In this document: piece by piece, positions 27,042-36,740 of the stretch | Numbering within the stretch: position 1 is the first letter of the stretch | Layout: each line of letters begins with the position of its first letter | NCBI RefSeq assembly: GCF_018325905.1 | Contig: NZ_AP021901.1 | Span: 1,302,001 to 1,366,000, forward strand | DNA length: 64,000 bases | Source of the DNA: Pseudomonas sp. St316 | Lineage (GTDB): Bacteria > Pseudomonadota > Gammaproteobacteria > Pseudomonadales > Pseudomonadaceae | Reading direction: 5' to 3' | Made by a program: the position numbers and the translations under genes | Notes under the pieces: model-generated | The model's input: the letters and a program-made list of their open reading frames with translations, nothing else | The model's database searches: none | What the model was told of the DNA's origin: nothing

Positions 27042-28555
27042 ATGTGGGCTGAGAAAATATTAAGCAAAGGAGAAGTGTTCGGGTTTTTTGTTTTGGCTTC
27101 TCTGCTCTATGTGTTTCCTTTTATTAATGCTGATTACGCCTATATAGATGACAACTGGCGAGCGCTTTTATGGGCGGACGAAGCCTGGAGGAATCAAGGC
27201 AGAGTGCTGGCTGAGGGGTTGACAAAATTTTTGGCCTTCAATAATGCATCCATCAATATATTTCCACTTCCTTTATTGATTGCTACCGTTGTGATAGCTC
27301 ATGCGATGTGTCTATTGACGTTTTGGTTTTTCTCTCAGCCACGATGGACTACATGTTTGATTGCGCTTCCCATGTTGTGCAATCCATTTTTTTTGGGAAA
27401 TATCAGTTATCAGTATGATGGGCCTGGAATGATGCTTTCGGTGGCGGCTGCTATCTATGCATTGACTTGTCAGGTGGGCGGTGTTTATTTTCGAGGGGCA
27501 TTGTCGGCGCTGCTACTGGCCGTTATGTTGAGTCTTTATCAACTGACGGTCACGGTGTTTATAAGTTTGTGCTTTGTGGAATGCGTATGGAATGTGCGGA
27601 ATGAAAAACATGCGCGAGCGGTGCTGCTCGGCCTGGTGCAGCGTGGCTTACAACTCGCAGGGGGAGGGCTTATATATTACCTGACAGCTTTTCAGCTGTT
27701 CGTTGTTTCGCGAGGGGGGCTTATACCGGTTGGTCAACAGTGGTTTGAGGTGATAAGTGGAAGGTTTTTGTTTTCGGTGGACAGGGTTGTAGAACTTATT
27801 AATCCGGGAAATTTTTATTTTTCTGTTTTGATTCTGCTTGTGGCCGGTATAGCCTTCATAAGGCTGGGCAGGAATATTTTTATATTGGAGGGTGGTCGAA
27901 CAGATAGGTTTCTGGTTTTGGTCGCTTACCTGTGTGTGATCCCAGTGCTGATCATTGGGGTGCCCGGCGCTATATTGTTTCTGGAGGAAAAAAATATTTT
28001 TGCCAGGTATTTTTGGGGTTCTCAGGCGTGTTGTTTTTTCTATTTCTGCTTAATTATGAATGCCTGGGGCGTGTTTGGGGTGGGTTGCGGGTTTTTTTAG
28101 TTATTCCGGTATTGTGTATGTACTCACTTTGTTATGCCTATGGGCAAGTCATGATCGCAAAGAAAGAACTTGAAACTACCCTGGCTACATTCATCGCTTA
28201 TGACATAGTCGCAACAGATGAGCTGAGAGCGAGCAAGGTCTTGTTCTTCATCGGACCCCGAACAGACGGGAACTGGTTGCCCCAGGGGCACCCGGCAATG
28301 AGCTATATGCCGGTGCTGAGGTATATTTTGAGCAACGCCAGTGAGCTGTTACATCCGCAGTTTTTTCCGAGGCTGGGTATCAATAATGTCGATGGCCGCA
28401 CAAGGGAGGTCTTCGAGACGGCCATGTCCTCCAGCAAAACGTCCAAGCGTGTCGTGGATAGAAAGTTCTATTCCATTTACATCACTGAGGCAGGTGATTT
28501 CATCGTCATGAAAGACATTGTCGATTCGGAAAAATATATGGATGACCCTTGGTGA
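27042..28555 (+). pseudogene. GtrII-like membrane glucosyltransferase, frameshifted
   Basis: The first frame runs from ATG 27042 and the second to the stop at 28555. They join at ARYFWG|FSGVLFFLFLLNYECLG (about 28015). One extra G in the tttttgggg tract gives a 504-residue protein. The N-terminal part, DYAYIDDNWRALLWAD...GRVLAEGLTKF, is the GtrII pattern with an acidic DD motif. About ten membrane helices follow, then a C-terminal periplasmic region. GtrII enzymes add glucose to O-antigen from undecaprenyl-phosphate-glucose, usually with gtrA and gtrB; neither partner is adjacent. The codon use is AT-rich and unlike the neighbours, indicating horizontal origin. It is a broken gene or an assembly error. 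Confidence 0.75.
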
Positions 28556-28569
28556 TGGCGCGATCTGCT

Positions 28570-28597
28570 GGAGCAATCCCTATACGGGGATTACTCC
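28570..28597 (+). terminator. Hairpin after the GtrII gene
   Basis: ggag(c)aatccc pairs with gggatt(a)ctcc around tatac(g). There is no clear T-run, so it is only a possible terminator for the two convergent genes. Confidence 0.45.
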
Positions 28598-28623
28598 ATG
28601 CCCAAGCAGCAATCAACCTACCG

Positions 28624-30243
28624 CTACGCAGCCCCCGCTTCCAAAGGCTCAAAACTATCCGCCCGCGCCATCTGCCACATCCGCGAATAAAACGCCCCAT
28701 TGACCTCACTTGTCAGCAATTCCCCCGGCTTCAAGAACACATGCAACTGTGAAAACAGTTTGATCTCAGTGGCCGACATGCGCCGCACCAGGTGCTTGGG
28801 TTGCAATTGCGACGGGTGCTCGAGCCCGGCGGCGGCGAGCATTTCGGCCAGGGCCTTGAGGGTGTTGCGGTGGAAGTTGTAGACCCGCTGGGCCTTGTCC
28901 GGGACGACCAGGGCGCGCTGGCGCAGGGTGTCCTGGGTGGCGACGCCGGTGGGGCATTTGTTGGTGTGGCAGCTTTGGGACTGGATGCAGCCGATGGCGA
29001 ACATGAAGCCCCGGGCGGCGTTGGCCCAGTCGGCGCCGATGGCCAACACGCTGGCGATGTCGAAGGCGCTGACGATCTTGCCGCTGGCGCCGAGCTTGAT
29101 CTTGTCCCGCAGGTTCAGGCCCACCAGGGTGTTGTGCACGAACAGCAGGCCCTCGCGCAGCGGCACACCGATGTGGTCGGTGAACTCCACCGGCGCCGCG
29201 CCCGTGCCGCCTTCCTTGCCGTCCACCACGATGAAGTCGGGCAGGATCCCGGTTTCCAGCATGGCCTTGGCGATGCCCATGAATTCCCACGGGTGGCCCA
29301 GGCAAAACTTGAAACCCACCGGTTTACCGCCGGACAGCTCACGCAATTGCTGCACGAATCGCATCAACTCGATGGGCGTGGAAAACGCGCTGTGACGGGA
29401 CGGTGATACGCAGTCCTCACCCATGAGGATGCCCCGGGTTTCGGCGATTTCCCGGGTGACCTTGTGCTTGGGCAGGATGCCGCCGTGGCCGGGTTTGGCG
29501 CCCTGGCTCATCTTGATTTCGATCATCCGCACTTGTGGATCCTGCGCCTGGGCGGCGAAGCGCTCCGGGTCGAAGCGCCCGTCGCTGGTGCGGCAGCCGA
29601 AATAGCCGCTGCCCAGCTCCCAGGTCAGGTCGCCGCCGTGTTCGCGGTGGTAGGGGCTGATGCTGCCTTCGCCGGTGTCGTGGGCAAAGTTGCCCAGCTT
29701 GGCGCCCTGGTTCAGCGCCCGGATTGCATTGGCGCTCAAGGAGCCGAAGCTCATGGCCGAGATGTTGAACACCGATGCCGAGTACGGCTGGGTACATTGC
29801 GGGCCGCCGACGGACACGCGAAAACCGCTAGGGTCGCTCAGCGGGGCCGGGCGCATGGAATGGCCGATGAATTCGAAGCCGGCCTGGTAGACGTCGATCA
29901 AGGTGCCGAACGGTTTGTCGGCGCTTTCGTTCTTGGCCCGGGAATACACCAGCGAACGCTGGGCCCGGGAGAAGGGCAGGGCATCGCTGTCGGATTCGAG
30001 CAGGTATTGGCGGATCTCCGGGCGAATGCCTTCGACCAGGTAGCGGATATTGCCCAGGATCGGGTAGTTGCGACGCACGGCGTGGCGGCTTTGCAACAGG
30101 TCGAACACCCCCAGCAGGCTCAACAGCCCGGTCACCAGCGTGATCGGCCAGAGCCAGTCGTGTTGCAGGAAAGGCAGGCTGGCGAGGGTGAACAGGACGC
30201 AGCCGGCAAAGAAGGCGTAACGGCTCAGCAGGGACAGGCTCAT
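28624..30243 (-). CDS. FMN-binding glutamate synthase family protein
   Basis: A 539-residue protein. The start at 30243 (MSLSLLSRYAFF) gives two N-terminal membrane helices (about residues 5-50); an upstream extension only reads through the REP. The rest is the glutamate-synthase FMN domain: SFGSLSANAIRALNQGA, the GEGSISPYHREHGGDL region, KMSQGAKPGHGGILP, VVDGKEGGTGAAP and the cysteine cluster CIQSQSCHTNKCPTGVATQ for an Fe-S centre. It lacks the glutaminase domain of GltB, so it is not a complete glutamate synthase, and the physiological reaction is unknown. Membrane anchoring is inferred from the helices. Confidence 0.9.
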   Translation of the reverse strand: MSLSLLSRYAFFAGCVLFTLASLPFLQHDWLWPITLVTGLLSLLGVFDLLQSRHAVRRNYPILGNIRYLVEGIRPEIRQYLLESDSDALPFSRAQRSLVYSRAKNESADKPFGTLIDVYQAGFEFIGHSMRPAPLSDPSGFRVSVGGPQCTQPYSASVFNISAMSFGSLSANAIRALNQGAKLGNFAHDTGEGSISPYHREHGGDLTWELGSGYFGCRTSDGRFDPERFAAQAQDPQVRMIEIKMSQGAKPGHGGILPKHKVTREIAETRGILMGEDCVSPSRHSAFSTPIELMRFVQQLRELSGGKPVGFKFCLGHPWEFMGIAKAMLETGILPDFIVVDGKEGGTGAAPVEFTDHIGVPLREGLLFVHNTLVGLNLRDKIKLGASGKIVSAFDIASVLAIGADWANAARGFMFAIGCIQSQSCHTNKCPTGVATQDTLRQRALVVPDKAQRVYNFHRNTLKALAEMLAAAGLEHPSQLQPKHLVRRMSATEIKLFSQLHVFLKPGELLTSEVNGAFYSRMWQMARADSFEPLEAGAA

Positions 30244-30332
30244 GCGGTTTCCTTGGGGGAGCGATTGGCGAGGCGGCGCAGGCATTCTGCGCCGACAGCG
30301 AAACGGCGGGCAACCCTGTGGCGAGGGGTTGT

Positions 30333-30420
30333 TGTGGGAGCAAGGCTTGCTCGCGATGGGGGCGCCTCGGTTTCTGGAGTACCGCGTCGCCCCCATCGCG
30401 GGCAAGCCTTGCTCCCACAG
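30333..30420. repeat. REP doublet, family 1, joined to the 8-bp minisatellite
   Basis: Arms gtgggagcaaggcttgctcg (30333) and gcgggcaagccttgctccca ending cacag at 30420. The last five bases, cacag, are also the end of each 8-bp repeat unit that follows. Confidence 0.92.
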
Positions 30421-30652
30421 ATTCACAGCTTCACAGATTCACAGATTCACAGATTCACAGATTCACAGCTTCACAGATTCACAGATTCACAGCTTCACAG
30501 ATTCACAGATTCACAGATTCACAGATTCACAGATTCACAGATTCACAGATTCACAGCTTCACAGCTTCACAGCTTCACAGATTCACAGATTCACAGATTC
30601 ACAGCTTCACAGATTCACAGATTCACAGATTCACAGCTTCACAGCTTCACAG
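30421..30652. repeat. Minisatellite, 29 tandem 8-bp units (attcacag / cttcacag)
   Basis: Twenty-nine uninterrupted 8-bp units that differ only in the first base (a or c). By my count the order is a c a4 c a a c a7 c3 a3 c a3 c2. It starts directly at the REP edge and ends 9 bp from the stop codon of the REC-kinase gene, which is read toward it. No other sequence interrupts it, which suggests recent expansion and probable length variation between strains. Confidence 0.97.
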
Positions 30653-30661
30653 AGGCGTTGT

Positions 30662-32067
30662 TCAACTCGCCTGCTTCATCTGCCGCACCGGCAATTCCAC
30701 GCGGAAGGTGGTGCCGACGCCGACTTCGCTGCGTACGGTGATCTCGCCGTTATGCTTCTTCACGATGCCGTAGGACAACGATAGCCCGAGCCCCGTGCCC
30801 TGGCCGATGGGTTTGGTGGTGAAGAACGGGTCGAAGATTTTCTGCAGGGTTTCGGGGGGATGCCCGAGCCGTTATCGGCGACTTCGATCCACACGGTTTC
30901 ATCACCGACACCGTTGCGCAGGGTGATGGTGCCGCGCTCGGGGCCAATGGCCTGGGCGGCGTTGACGATCAGGTTCATGATCACCTGGTTGATCTGCGAC
31001 GGCAGGCATTCCACCTCCGGCAACGGCGTGTACTCCTTGACCACGTCGGCCTTGTACTTGATTTCATTGGCGACGATGTTCAGCGTCGAATCCATACCCT
31101 GTTGCAAATTAGCCATTTGCCATTCCTGTCTGGAGTCGACGCGAGAGAAGTCCTTCAGGTCCTTGACGATCTGCCCGACCCGGCCAATGCCATCCTTGGA
31201 CTCCTTGATCAGCAGGGGGATGTCCTCGACGAGGAAGTCCAGCTCCACCTGTTCGCGCAGCTTGCGCAAGTGCACCACCAGTTCCGGCGAGGCGATGGCC
31301 CCCTCGGCGTTGCCGTAGGCGCTGAGCATTTCCTGGAGTTTGCCGAAGTAGCCGTCCAACGCCCCCAGGTTGGAAGAAATGAAACCGATCGGGTTATTGA
31401 TTTCGTGAGCCACCCCGGCCGCCAACTGGCCCAGCGAGGCGAGCTTTTCCGATTGCACCAGCTGGGTTTCCAGCATCTTGCGTTCGTCGATTTCCATTTG
31501 CAGCAGCTCGCTGGCCTGTTTGAACGCCTGGGTGCGTTGTTCCACCAGGTCTTCGAGCTTGTTCATTTTCAATTGCGCACGGGAGGTCATTTCCCATTTG
31601 GTGGTCAGGGTGTTGGCCATCTGCTGGACTTCGATGTTGTCGAACGGCTTTTTCAGGATCAACAAGCGGTCATGGCCGTTCAGACGGTCGAGCAGTTCAT
31701 CCCAGGAATAATCCGAATAGGCGGTGCAGACCACCACTTGCAGCAACGGGTCGCGTTTCCAGAGTTCTTCGATGGTCTTGGCGCCATCCCAGCCTTCGGG
31801 CATGCGCATGTCGACAAAGGCCAGGGCATAAGGACGCCCTTTTGCCGATGCCTCCAGCAACTTGTTCAAGCCCTCCTGCCCGCCATAGGCCGAGTCAAGT
31901 TCGAACACGGTGGCGACAGGTTTTGGCGCAGCGCCGAACAGTGCGCTTTCCATGTCCTGCAAGTCCGTGTTGCTCTCATCCTCTGGGGTGAGGATCTTGC
32001 GGAAATCTTCATGAATGGCGGGTGTATCGTCGATCAACAGGATGCGGCGGTTACTCATGCTATTCAT
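30662..32067 (-). pseudogene. REC-domain histidine kinase, frameshifted in its ATPase domain
   Basis: The frame from ATG 32067 encodes an N-terminal receiver (acidic DD at residues 13-14, phospho-acceptor D86 in FVDMRMP, Lys in ILKKPF). A coiled coil follows, then an H-box AAGVAHEINNPIGFISSN, an N-box NLIVNAAQAI and the G1 box DNGSGIP. There the listed frame fails in a run of six C (plus-strand G at 30854-30859). One extra base restores [30 protein letters not shown] and a normal end at 30662, total 468 residues. The receiver module is shared with the two c-di-GMP proteins upstream in the operon. Start overlaps the previous gene by ATGA. It is either a truncated kinase or a homopolymer sequencing error. 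Confidence 0.82.
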
Positions 32068-33866
32068 GGTTCACCTTCTGCGAGTTTCAGGGGCACCTGC
32101 AGTTGGAACGTCGCCCCTTTTCCTGGCCCCTCACTGTGGACGGTGAGGTGGCCGTTCATTTCAATGGCCGCCAGTGCGCAGCTGTGCAGGCCAAAACCGT
32201 GGCCTTCCTTACGCGTGGTAAAACCGTGGGCGAAGATGCGCGTCATGTTTTCCTCCGGGATACCTTCGCCTTCGTCCTTGACGCTGATTTGCAAGGTCTG
32301 GCCATCGACGACGTCGGCCTTCAGGGTCATGTTCCGCGCATGATTGGAAACCCCCGCCATGGCGTATTTGGCATTACTGATCAGGTTGATCAGAATCAAC
32401 AGCAAGCGATGCTTGTCGCCCATGATCCGCGGCACTTCGCCGTATTCCTTGATCACCGTAACATGGTGACGGGTCAGGGCGCCCGAGTTCATGCGCAGGG
32501 CATCTTCGAGCAGCTCACTGACCACCAAGGGTTCCAGCAGGCTGTTGGCCCCGGCATAGGATTGTTGGGTGGAGACGATGTCCTTGATGTGGTCCACGCT
32601 CTTGCTCAACTGGGCCAGTTCGTCGGTCAGGCCCTGCTGCTCAAGGGCGATGGCCTCGACCAGTTGGTTGAGGTAGCCGGGCAACAACTTGCCTTTTTCG
32701 TCTTGGGTGAGGAAGTACCCGAGGTTATCGGCGTGTTCGTTGATCAGTTGCATCGCCTTGCCCAGCCCCACGGTCTTGCTGCTGCGCAGTTTGCGGCTGA
32801 TCAGGTCGGCGGAGATGTTCACGCTGTTGAGGACGTTGCCGACGTTGTGCAGCACGTTGGTGGCGATCTCCGCCATGCCGGCCTGGCGGGCGGTGTCCAT
32901 CAGCTCGCTCTGGGTGTCCTTGAGCTGGCGGGTCCGTTCTTCGACCCGTTGTTCCAGCTCATCGTTGGCGGTTTGCAGGGCATTGTTGACCCTTTTGATC
33001 TCGGCGAAGCTGCGCACCAGCCGGAGCGCCAACCAGATCAATATCAATACCAAAACCGTGGCGAATACCAGCAAGTAGATGTGGTTACGTTGGTACTTGA
33101 CTGCGGCTTTGCTCTGGTCTTTCTCCAGCAGGTCGGAAATGGTGTCCAGGCGGTTGGCCAGGGGGATCGCTTCGATGCCCTGCAGCAGCTCATTGACCCG
33201 TGGTTGTTCGCGCAGGATCAGTGCGATGTGCCTGCTCAGGATGTCAACAGGGCCTTGAAGCCCCTGCGGCATGCGCTCCTTGTTGACGTCCAGCCGGTTC
33301 AGGCCCAGCAGCACTTCGGCAGCGATCTCCGCGGTGCTGAGCTGGGCGAATTCCATGCTGCTGAGCAACAGGTCGTAGGTGTCGATGGCGACATTTTGCA
33401 GCTGCAGCCGCTCGGTGTCAGCCAGCCGGGCGAATTGGGACTGGATGTCGTCTTCGGCGGCGGGCAGGAACGCCATGGAATTGCGCAGCACCGCGTTGTG
33501 GGATTTGAACTGTTCCACCAGCCGGGTTTTTTCCTTGACCGCCTTGAGGTACCCATCGCGTTGGGTTTCCCAGAGTGATGGCTGGTGGCGCCCAGGCTCC
33601 GATTCGATGGCGTCGAGACGTTGCCACAGGCGCGACATTTCATGCAGGGGCGAGACCAGTGGGTCGTAGTTGTGGGTCAGGGCGATCCGCGACTTGAGTA
33701 CCTCGTTGTCCCAGATGGCGTCTTGCTGCTTGAGCTGGCGGATCAGGTCCCGTGACTCGATGTACGAAGCGGCCTGTTGGGCCCCCGAATTGATGTACAT
33801 GAACAGCAGGACTGAAGCCAGCAACAGGCCGATGAACGCAAGACCGAGGCGACGGAGAGTTGTCAT
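32064..33866 (-). CDS. Membrane sensor histidine kinase with all-helical periplasmic domain
   Basis: A 600-residue kinase. Membrane helices lie near residues 7-25 and 270-288. Between them is a roughly 245-residue, helix-rich periplasmic sensor resembling the DAHL type. A coiled coil (VNNALQTANDELEQRVEERT) leads to an unusual H-box, AEIATNVLHNVGNVLNSVN, where the His is followed by NVGN rather than the common E-x-x-x-P. The ATPase domain has NLISNAKYAM, DEGEGIP and GHGFGLHSCALAA. It lies between the peroxidase gene and the REC-kinase gene with 4-bp overlaps on both sides. It is the only membrane kinase of the cluster, so the obvious input; its partner receivers are inferred to be the REC proteins of the operon. 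Confidence 0.9.
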   Translation of the reverse strand: MTTLRRLGLAFIGLLLASVLLFMYINSGAQQAASYIESRDLIRQLKQQDAIWDNEVLKSRIALTHNYDPLVSPLHEMSRLWQRLDAIESEPGRHQPSLWETQRDGYLKAVKEKTRLVEQFKSHNAVLRNSMAFLPAAEDDIQSQFARLADTERLQLQNVAIDTYDLLLSSMEFAQLSTAEIAAEVLLGLNRLDVNKERMPQGLQGPVDILSRHIALILREQPRVNELLQGIEAIPLANRLDTISDLLEKDQSKAAVKYQRNHIYLLVFATVLVLILIWLALRLVRSFAEIKRVNNALQTANDELEQRVEERTRQLKDTQSELMDTARQAGMAEIATNVLHNVGNVLNSVNISADLISRKLRSSKTVGLGKAMQLINEHADNLGYFLTQDEKGKLLPGYLNQLVEAIALEQQGLTDELAQLSKSVDHIKDIVSTQQSYAGANSLLEPLVVSELLEDALRMNSGALTRHHVTVIKEYGEVPRIMGDKHRLLLILINLISNAKYAMAGVSNHARNMTLKADVVDGQTLQISVKDEGEGIPEENMTRIFAHGFTTRKEGHGFGLHSCALAAIEMNGHLTVHSEGPGKGATFQLQVPLKLAEGEP

Positions 33867-34822
33867 AGGGGCTTGCCCTCCGATTCACCGGTCAGGGTCT
33901 TGAGAAATTCGACGATCAGGGTCGTATCGTTCTTGAGCGGCTCACGCCCCAGTTGGTACTTGAACATGACTTCGACCGCGTGTTCCAGGGTCGGCGCCGA
34001 TCCGTCATGGAAATACGGGGCGGTGACAGCCACGTTGCGCAGGCTGGGCACCTTGAAGACCTGGCGGTCGGCTTCATCGCCGGTAATGTTGTAGCGTCCT
34101 TCGTCGGCTTGGGTGGGGTTGCCCCGGTCCTTGATGTAGTCGCCCATGACGCCGAACTTCTGGAACATGTTGCCGCCGATGTTCACGCCTTGATGGCAAG
34201 CGATGCAGCCGTACTCCTTGAAACGCTGGTAACCGAACTTCTCACGGGGCGTGAGGATGTCGGTATTGCCCAGCAGGTATTGATCGAAGCGCGAATTGGG
34301 TGTCTGCAAGGTACGCTCGTAATCCGCCAGTGCGCCCTGGATATTGGGCTTGGTCACGCCATCGGGGTACGCGTCCTTGAAGTCCTTGGCATAGCCGGGG
34401 TCGTCGGCGATGCGCTTGACGACCGACTCCCAGGTGCTGCCCATTTCCACCGGGCTGGTCACGACCGCGTTGACCTGTTCTTCCAAGGTGTCGACGCGGC
34501 CGTCCCAGAACTGGTGGAAGTTCAGGCCGACATTGAACACGGTGGGTGTATTGACCGCCACGGGCTTGCCGTCGAAGCCCAGGGAAAGCGGCTTGTCGTC
34601 GGCGCCGCCCTTGTCCAGGCGATGGCAACTGGCGCAGGACAGGGTGTTGTTCACCGACAGCCGCGGGTCATTGAACAGCCGCAGCCCCAATTGGACGCGC
34701 TTGGGGTCCAGGGCCGGAACCGGTGGCAGGGGTTTGAGGGGTTCATCCAGTGGTTCGGCGTGAGCGATCACGCTTGATCCCACGAGCAGGCCGAGAGCCA
34801 GAATCAGTCCATGTGACGCCAT
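33863..34822 (-). CDS. Di-heme cytochrome c peroxidase family protein
   Basis: A 319-residue periplasmic protein; signal peptide to about residue 22 (IAHA). Two c-type heme sites are visible: CASCH near residue 62 and CIACHQGVNIGG near residue 205. The late motif VPSLRNVAVTAPYFHDGSAP is typical of the CcpA/MauG-like family. Classical members reduce H2O2 with electrons from cytochrome c. Its place inside a signalling operon, overlapping the kinase gene by 4 bp, is unusual and suggests a redox-sensing partner for the kinase's periplasmic domain; that is inference. Confidence 0.92.
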   Translation of the reverse strand: MASHGLILALGLLVGSSVIAHAEPLDEPLKPLPPVPALDPKRVQLGLRLFNDPRLSVNNTLSCASCHRLDKGGADDKPLSLGFDGKPVAVNTPTVFNVGLNFHQFWDGRVDTLEEQVNAVVTSPVEMGSTWESVVKRIADDPGYAKDFKDAYPDGVTKPNIQGALADYERTLQTPNSRFDQYLLGNTDILTPREKFGYQRFKEYGCIACHQGVNIGGNMFQKFGVMGDYIKDRGNPTQADEGRYNITGDEADRQVFKVPSLRNVAVTAPYFHDGSAPTLEHAVEVMFKYQLGREPLKNDTTLIVEFLKTLTGESEGKPL

Positions 34823-34865
34823 GGGAATGCTTTCCTTGAAACTTTGGTTGATGACACTCAGGTAT

Positions 34866-36740
34866 TCACGAAAACGGGTTCTGGCGTTTTTCCCACTCGG
34901 TCATCCAGTCGGCGAAGGCCTGCGGTTCCACGGCCTTGCTGAAGTAATACCCCTGGACCTCCTCGCAGTGGTGTTTCTTGAGAAACTCCAACTGTTCGAG
35001 GGTTTCCACACCTTCGGCAATGATGTGCAGGTTCAGGCTTTTGCCCAGGCTGATGATGGTGCTCACCAGCTTGGCGTCGTTGCTGTCGATGCTCAGGTCA
35101 CCGACGAACGATTGGTCGATCTTCAACACATCCACTGGAAATTTCTGCAGGTAGCTCAGGCTCGAATAGCCGGTGCCGAAGTCGTCGATGGCCAGGCGTA
35201 TCCCCTGTTGCTTGATGGCCTTGAGGATGGCGACCGTGGTATCGACGTTCTGCATCAGTACGCTTTCGGTGATCTCCAGTTCTAACTGTGTCGGGTCCAG
35301 GCCGGTTTCCTTGAGGGTGCGGGCAATGCCTTCGACGAAGCCGCGCTGGCGAAAATCGATGGCCGAGATGTTCACCGACAAGTACAGCGGTCGCATGCCC
35401 TGGGCTTGCCAACGGCAGGCCTGTTGGCAGGCTTCCTGGAGTACCCATTGGCTCAGCGGCACGATCAGCCCGCTGTCCTCGGCCACCGGGATAAAGTCCG
35501 AGGGGAAAACCAGGCCATGGTCCGGTCGGTTCCAGCGCACCAGCGCCTCGACACCCACCACCTTGCCGCTCTTGAGGTCGAGCTTGGGCTGGTAATGCAG
35601 CACGAATTCCTTGCGTTGCAGGCCCAGGCGCAAGCCGGATTCGATGGTCTGCTGTTGCCGCGCCCGGCGGTTCATGTCTTCGGTGAAGAAGCGGTAGTCG
35701 TTGGGGCCGGTTTCCTTGACGTTGCGCATCGCCGTCTCGGCTTTCTTGATCAGCGCCACGGCGTCGAAACCGTCAGATGGGTACACGCTGATGCCCAGGC
35801 TCGCGGTGACGCTCAGGTCATGGCCGTCAATGGGCTGAGGAGTGCTGATGGCCGCCAGCAGTTTTTCGGCCACGCCTTTGGTTTGCTGCGCGTCGACGAT
35901 ATCCCCGGCTATCACCACGAATTCATCGGAGCCGTAGCGAAACACCGAATCGGATTCACGCACCACGCTGGCCAGCGCCCGGGCCACCCGCTTGAGCATT
36001 TCGTCGCCCACCGGATGCCCCAGCGCGTTATTGACGCGCTTGAAACGGTCCAGGCCGATGAACATCACCGCTAATTGCCGGTCATGTCGGCGACACTGGG
36101 CCATGGCCTGGGTCAGGCGATCGCCGAGCAACATGCTGTTGGGCAGCTCGGTGAGCACGTCGTACTGCAGCAGGTGAGACACCTTGAGCAATTCCTGGAC
36201 CCGCTCTTCGATCGTGCGCTCCAGGCTGCGCATTTTCCTCGCGGCATCTTGGGCCAGTTGCCATTTCCAGGTCATGGCGCTGGCCATCTGGCGGATTTCC
36301 AGGGTGTCGAAGGGTTTCTTGAGGATCAGCAGTTGATCGTCGAACTCGATCCGTTCGGACATGGTTTCCCAGGAATAATCCGAGAACGCCGTGCACAGGG
36401 CAATTTGCAGGCGCGGGTCGGCTTTCCACAGTTGCTCGATGGTTTGCAGGCCGTCCCAGCCCGGGGGCATGCGCATGTCGGCGAACACCAGCGCGTAGGG
36501 CTGGCCTTCGGCCTGGGCACGCTTGACCAGTTCCAGCGCCTCCTCGCCCTGATAGGCCGAATCGATCTGGAATTGCAGCCGGTTGACCTGCGAGGTGCCA
36601 AACAGCAGGCTCTCGGTGTCGTCCAGTGAGGCATCGTTGCCGGCGCTGGGGCTGAGGATCTTGCGAAAGTCCTGGTGGATCGCTGGCGTGTCGTCCACCA
36701 CCAGGATTCGCCGGTTGGCAGGGACCGACATGGGGTTCAT
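34866..36740 (-). CDS. Response regulator with GGDEF-like and intact EAL domains
   Basis: A 624-residue protein: REC (residues 10-150, acceptor D88 in FADMRMP, IHQDFRKIL after the acidic pair), a linker (MRSLERTIEERVQELLKVS), a GGDEF domain (200-360) and an EAL domain (375-620). The active-site loop reads YGSDEF, so the second Gly is Ser and cyclase activity is doubtful, although an RxxD I-site (RESD) is kept. The EAL domain is complete: VEALVRW, VNISAID, LELEITES, DDFGTGYSS and LKIDQSFV. It is predicted to be a c-di-GMP phosphodiesterase switched by phosphorylation. It overlaps the upstream gene by ATGA. Confidence 0.92.
   Translation of the reverse strand: MNPMSVPANRRILVVDDTPAIHQDFRKILSPSAGNDASLDDTESLLFGTSQVNRLQFQIDSAYQGEEALELVKRAQAEGQPYALVFADMRMPPGWDGLQTIEQLWKADPRLQIALCTAFSDYSWETMSERIEFDDQLLILKKPFDTLEIRQMASAMTWKWQLAQDAARKMRSLERTIEERVQELLKVSHLLQYDVLTELPNSMLLGDRLTQAMAQCRRHDRQLAVMFIGLDRFKRVNNALGHPVGDEMLKRVARALASVVRESDSVFRYGSDEFVVIAGDIVDAQQTKGVAEKLLAAISTPQPIDGHDLSVTASLGISVYPSDGFDAVALIKKAETAMRNVKETGPNDYRFFTEDMNRRARQQQTIESGLRLGLQRKEFVLHYQPKLDLKSGKVVGVEALVRWNRPDHGLVFPSDFIPVAEDSGLIVPLSQWVLQEACQQACRWQAQGMRPLYLSVNISAIDFRQRGFVEGIARTLKETGLDPTQLELEITESVLMQNVDTTVAILKAIKQQGIRLAIDDFGTGYSSLSYLQKFPVDVLKIDQSFVGDLSIDSNDAKLVSTIISLGKSLNLHIIAEGVETLEQLEFLKKHHCEEVQGYYFSKAVEPQAFADWMTEWEKRQNPFS

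Noticed and set aside
30242..30784. Open frames encoding FTDSQIHR repeats
   Set aside because: Translations of the 8-bp minisatellite. No ribosome site or signal; three units merely make eight codons.
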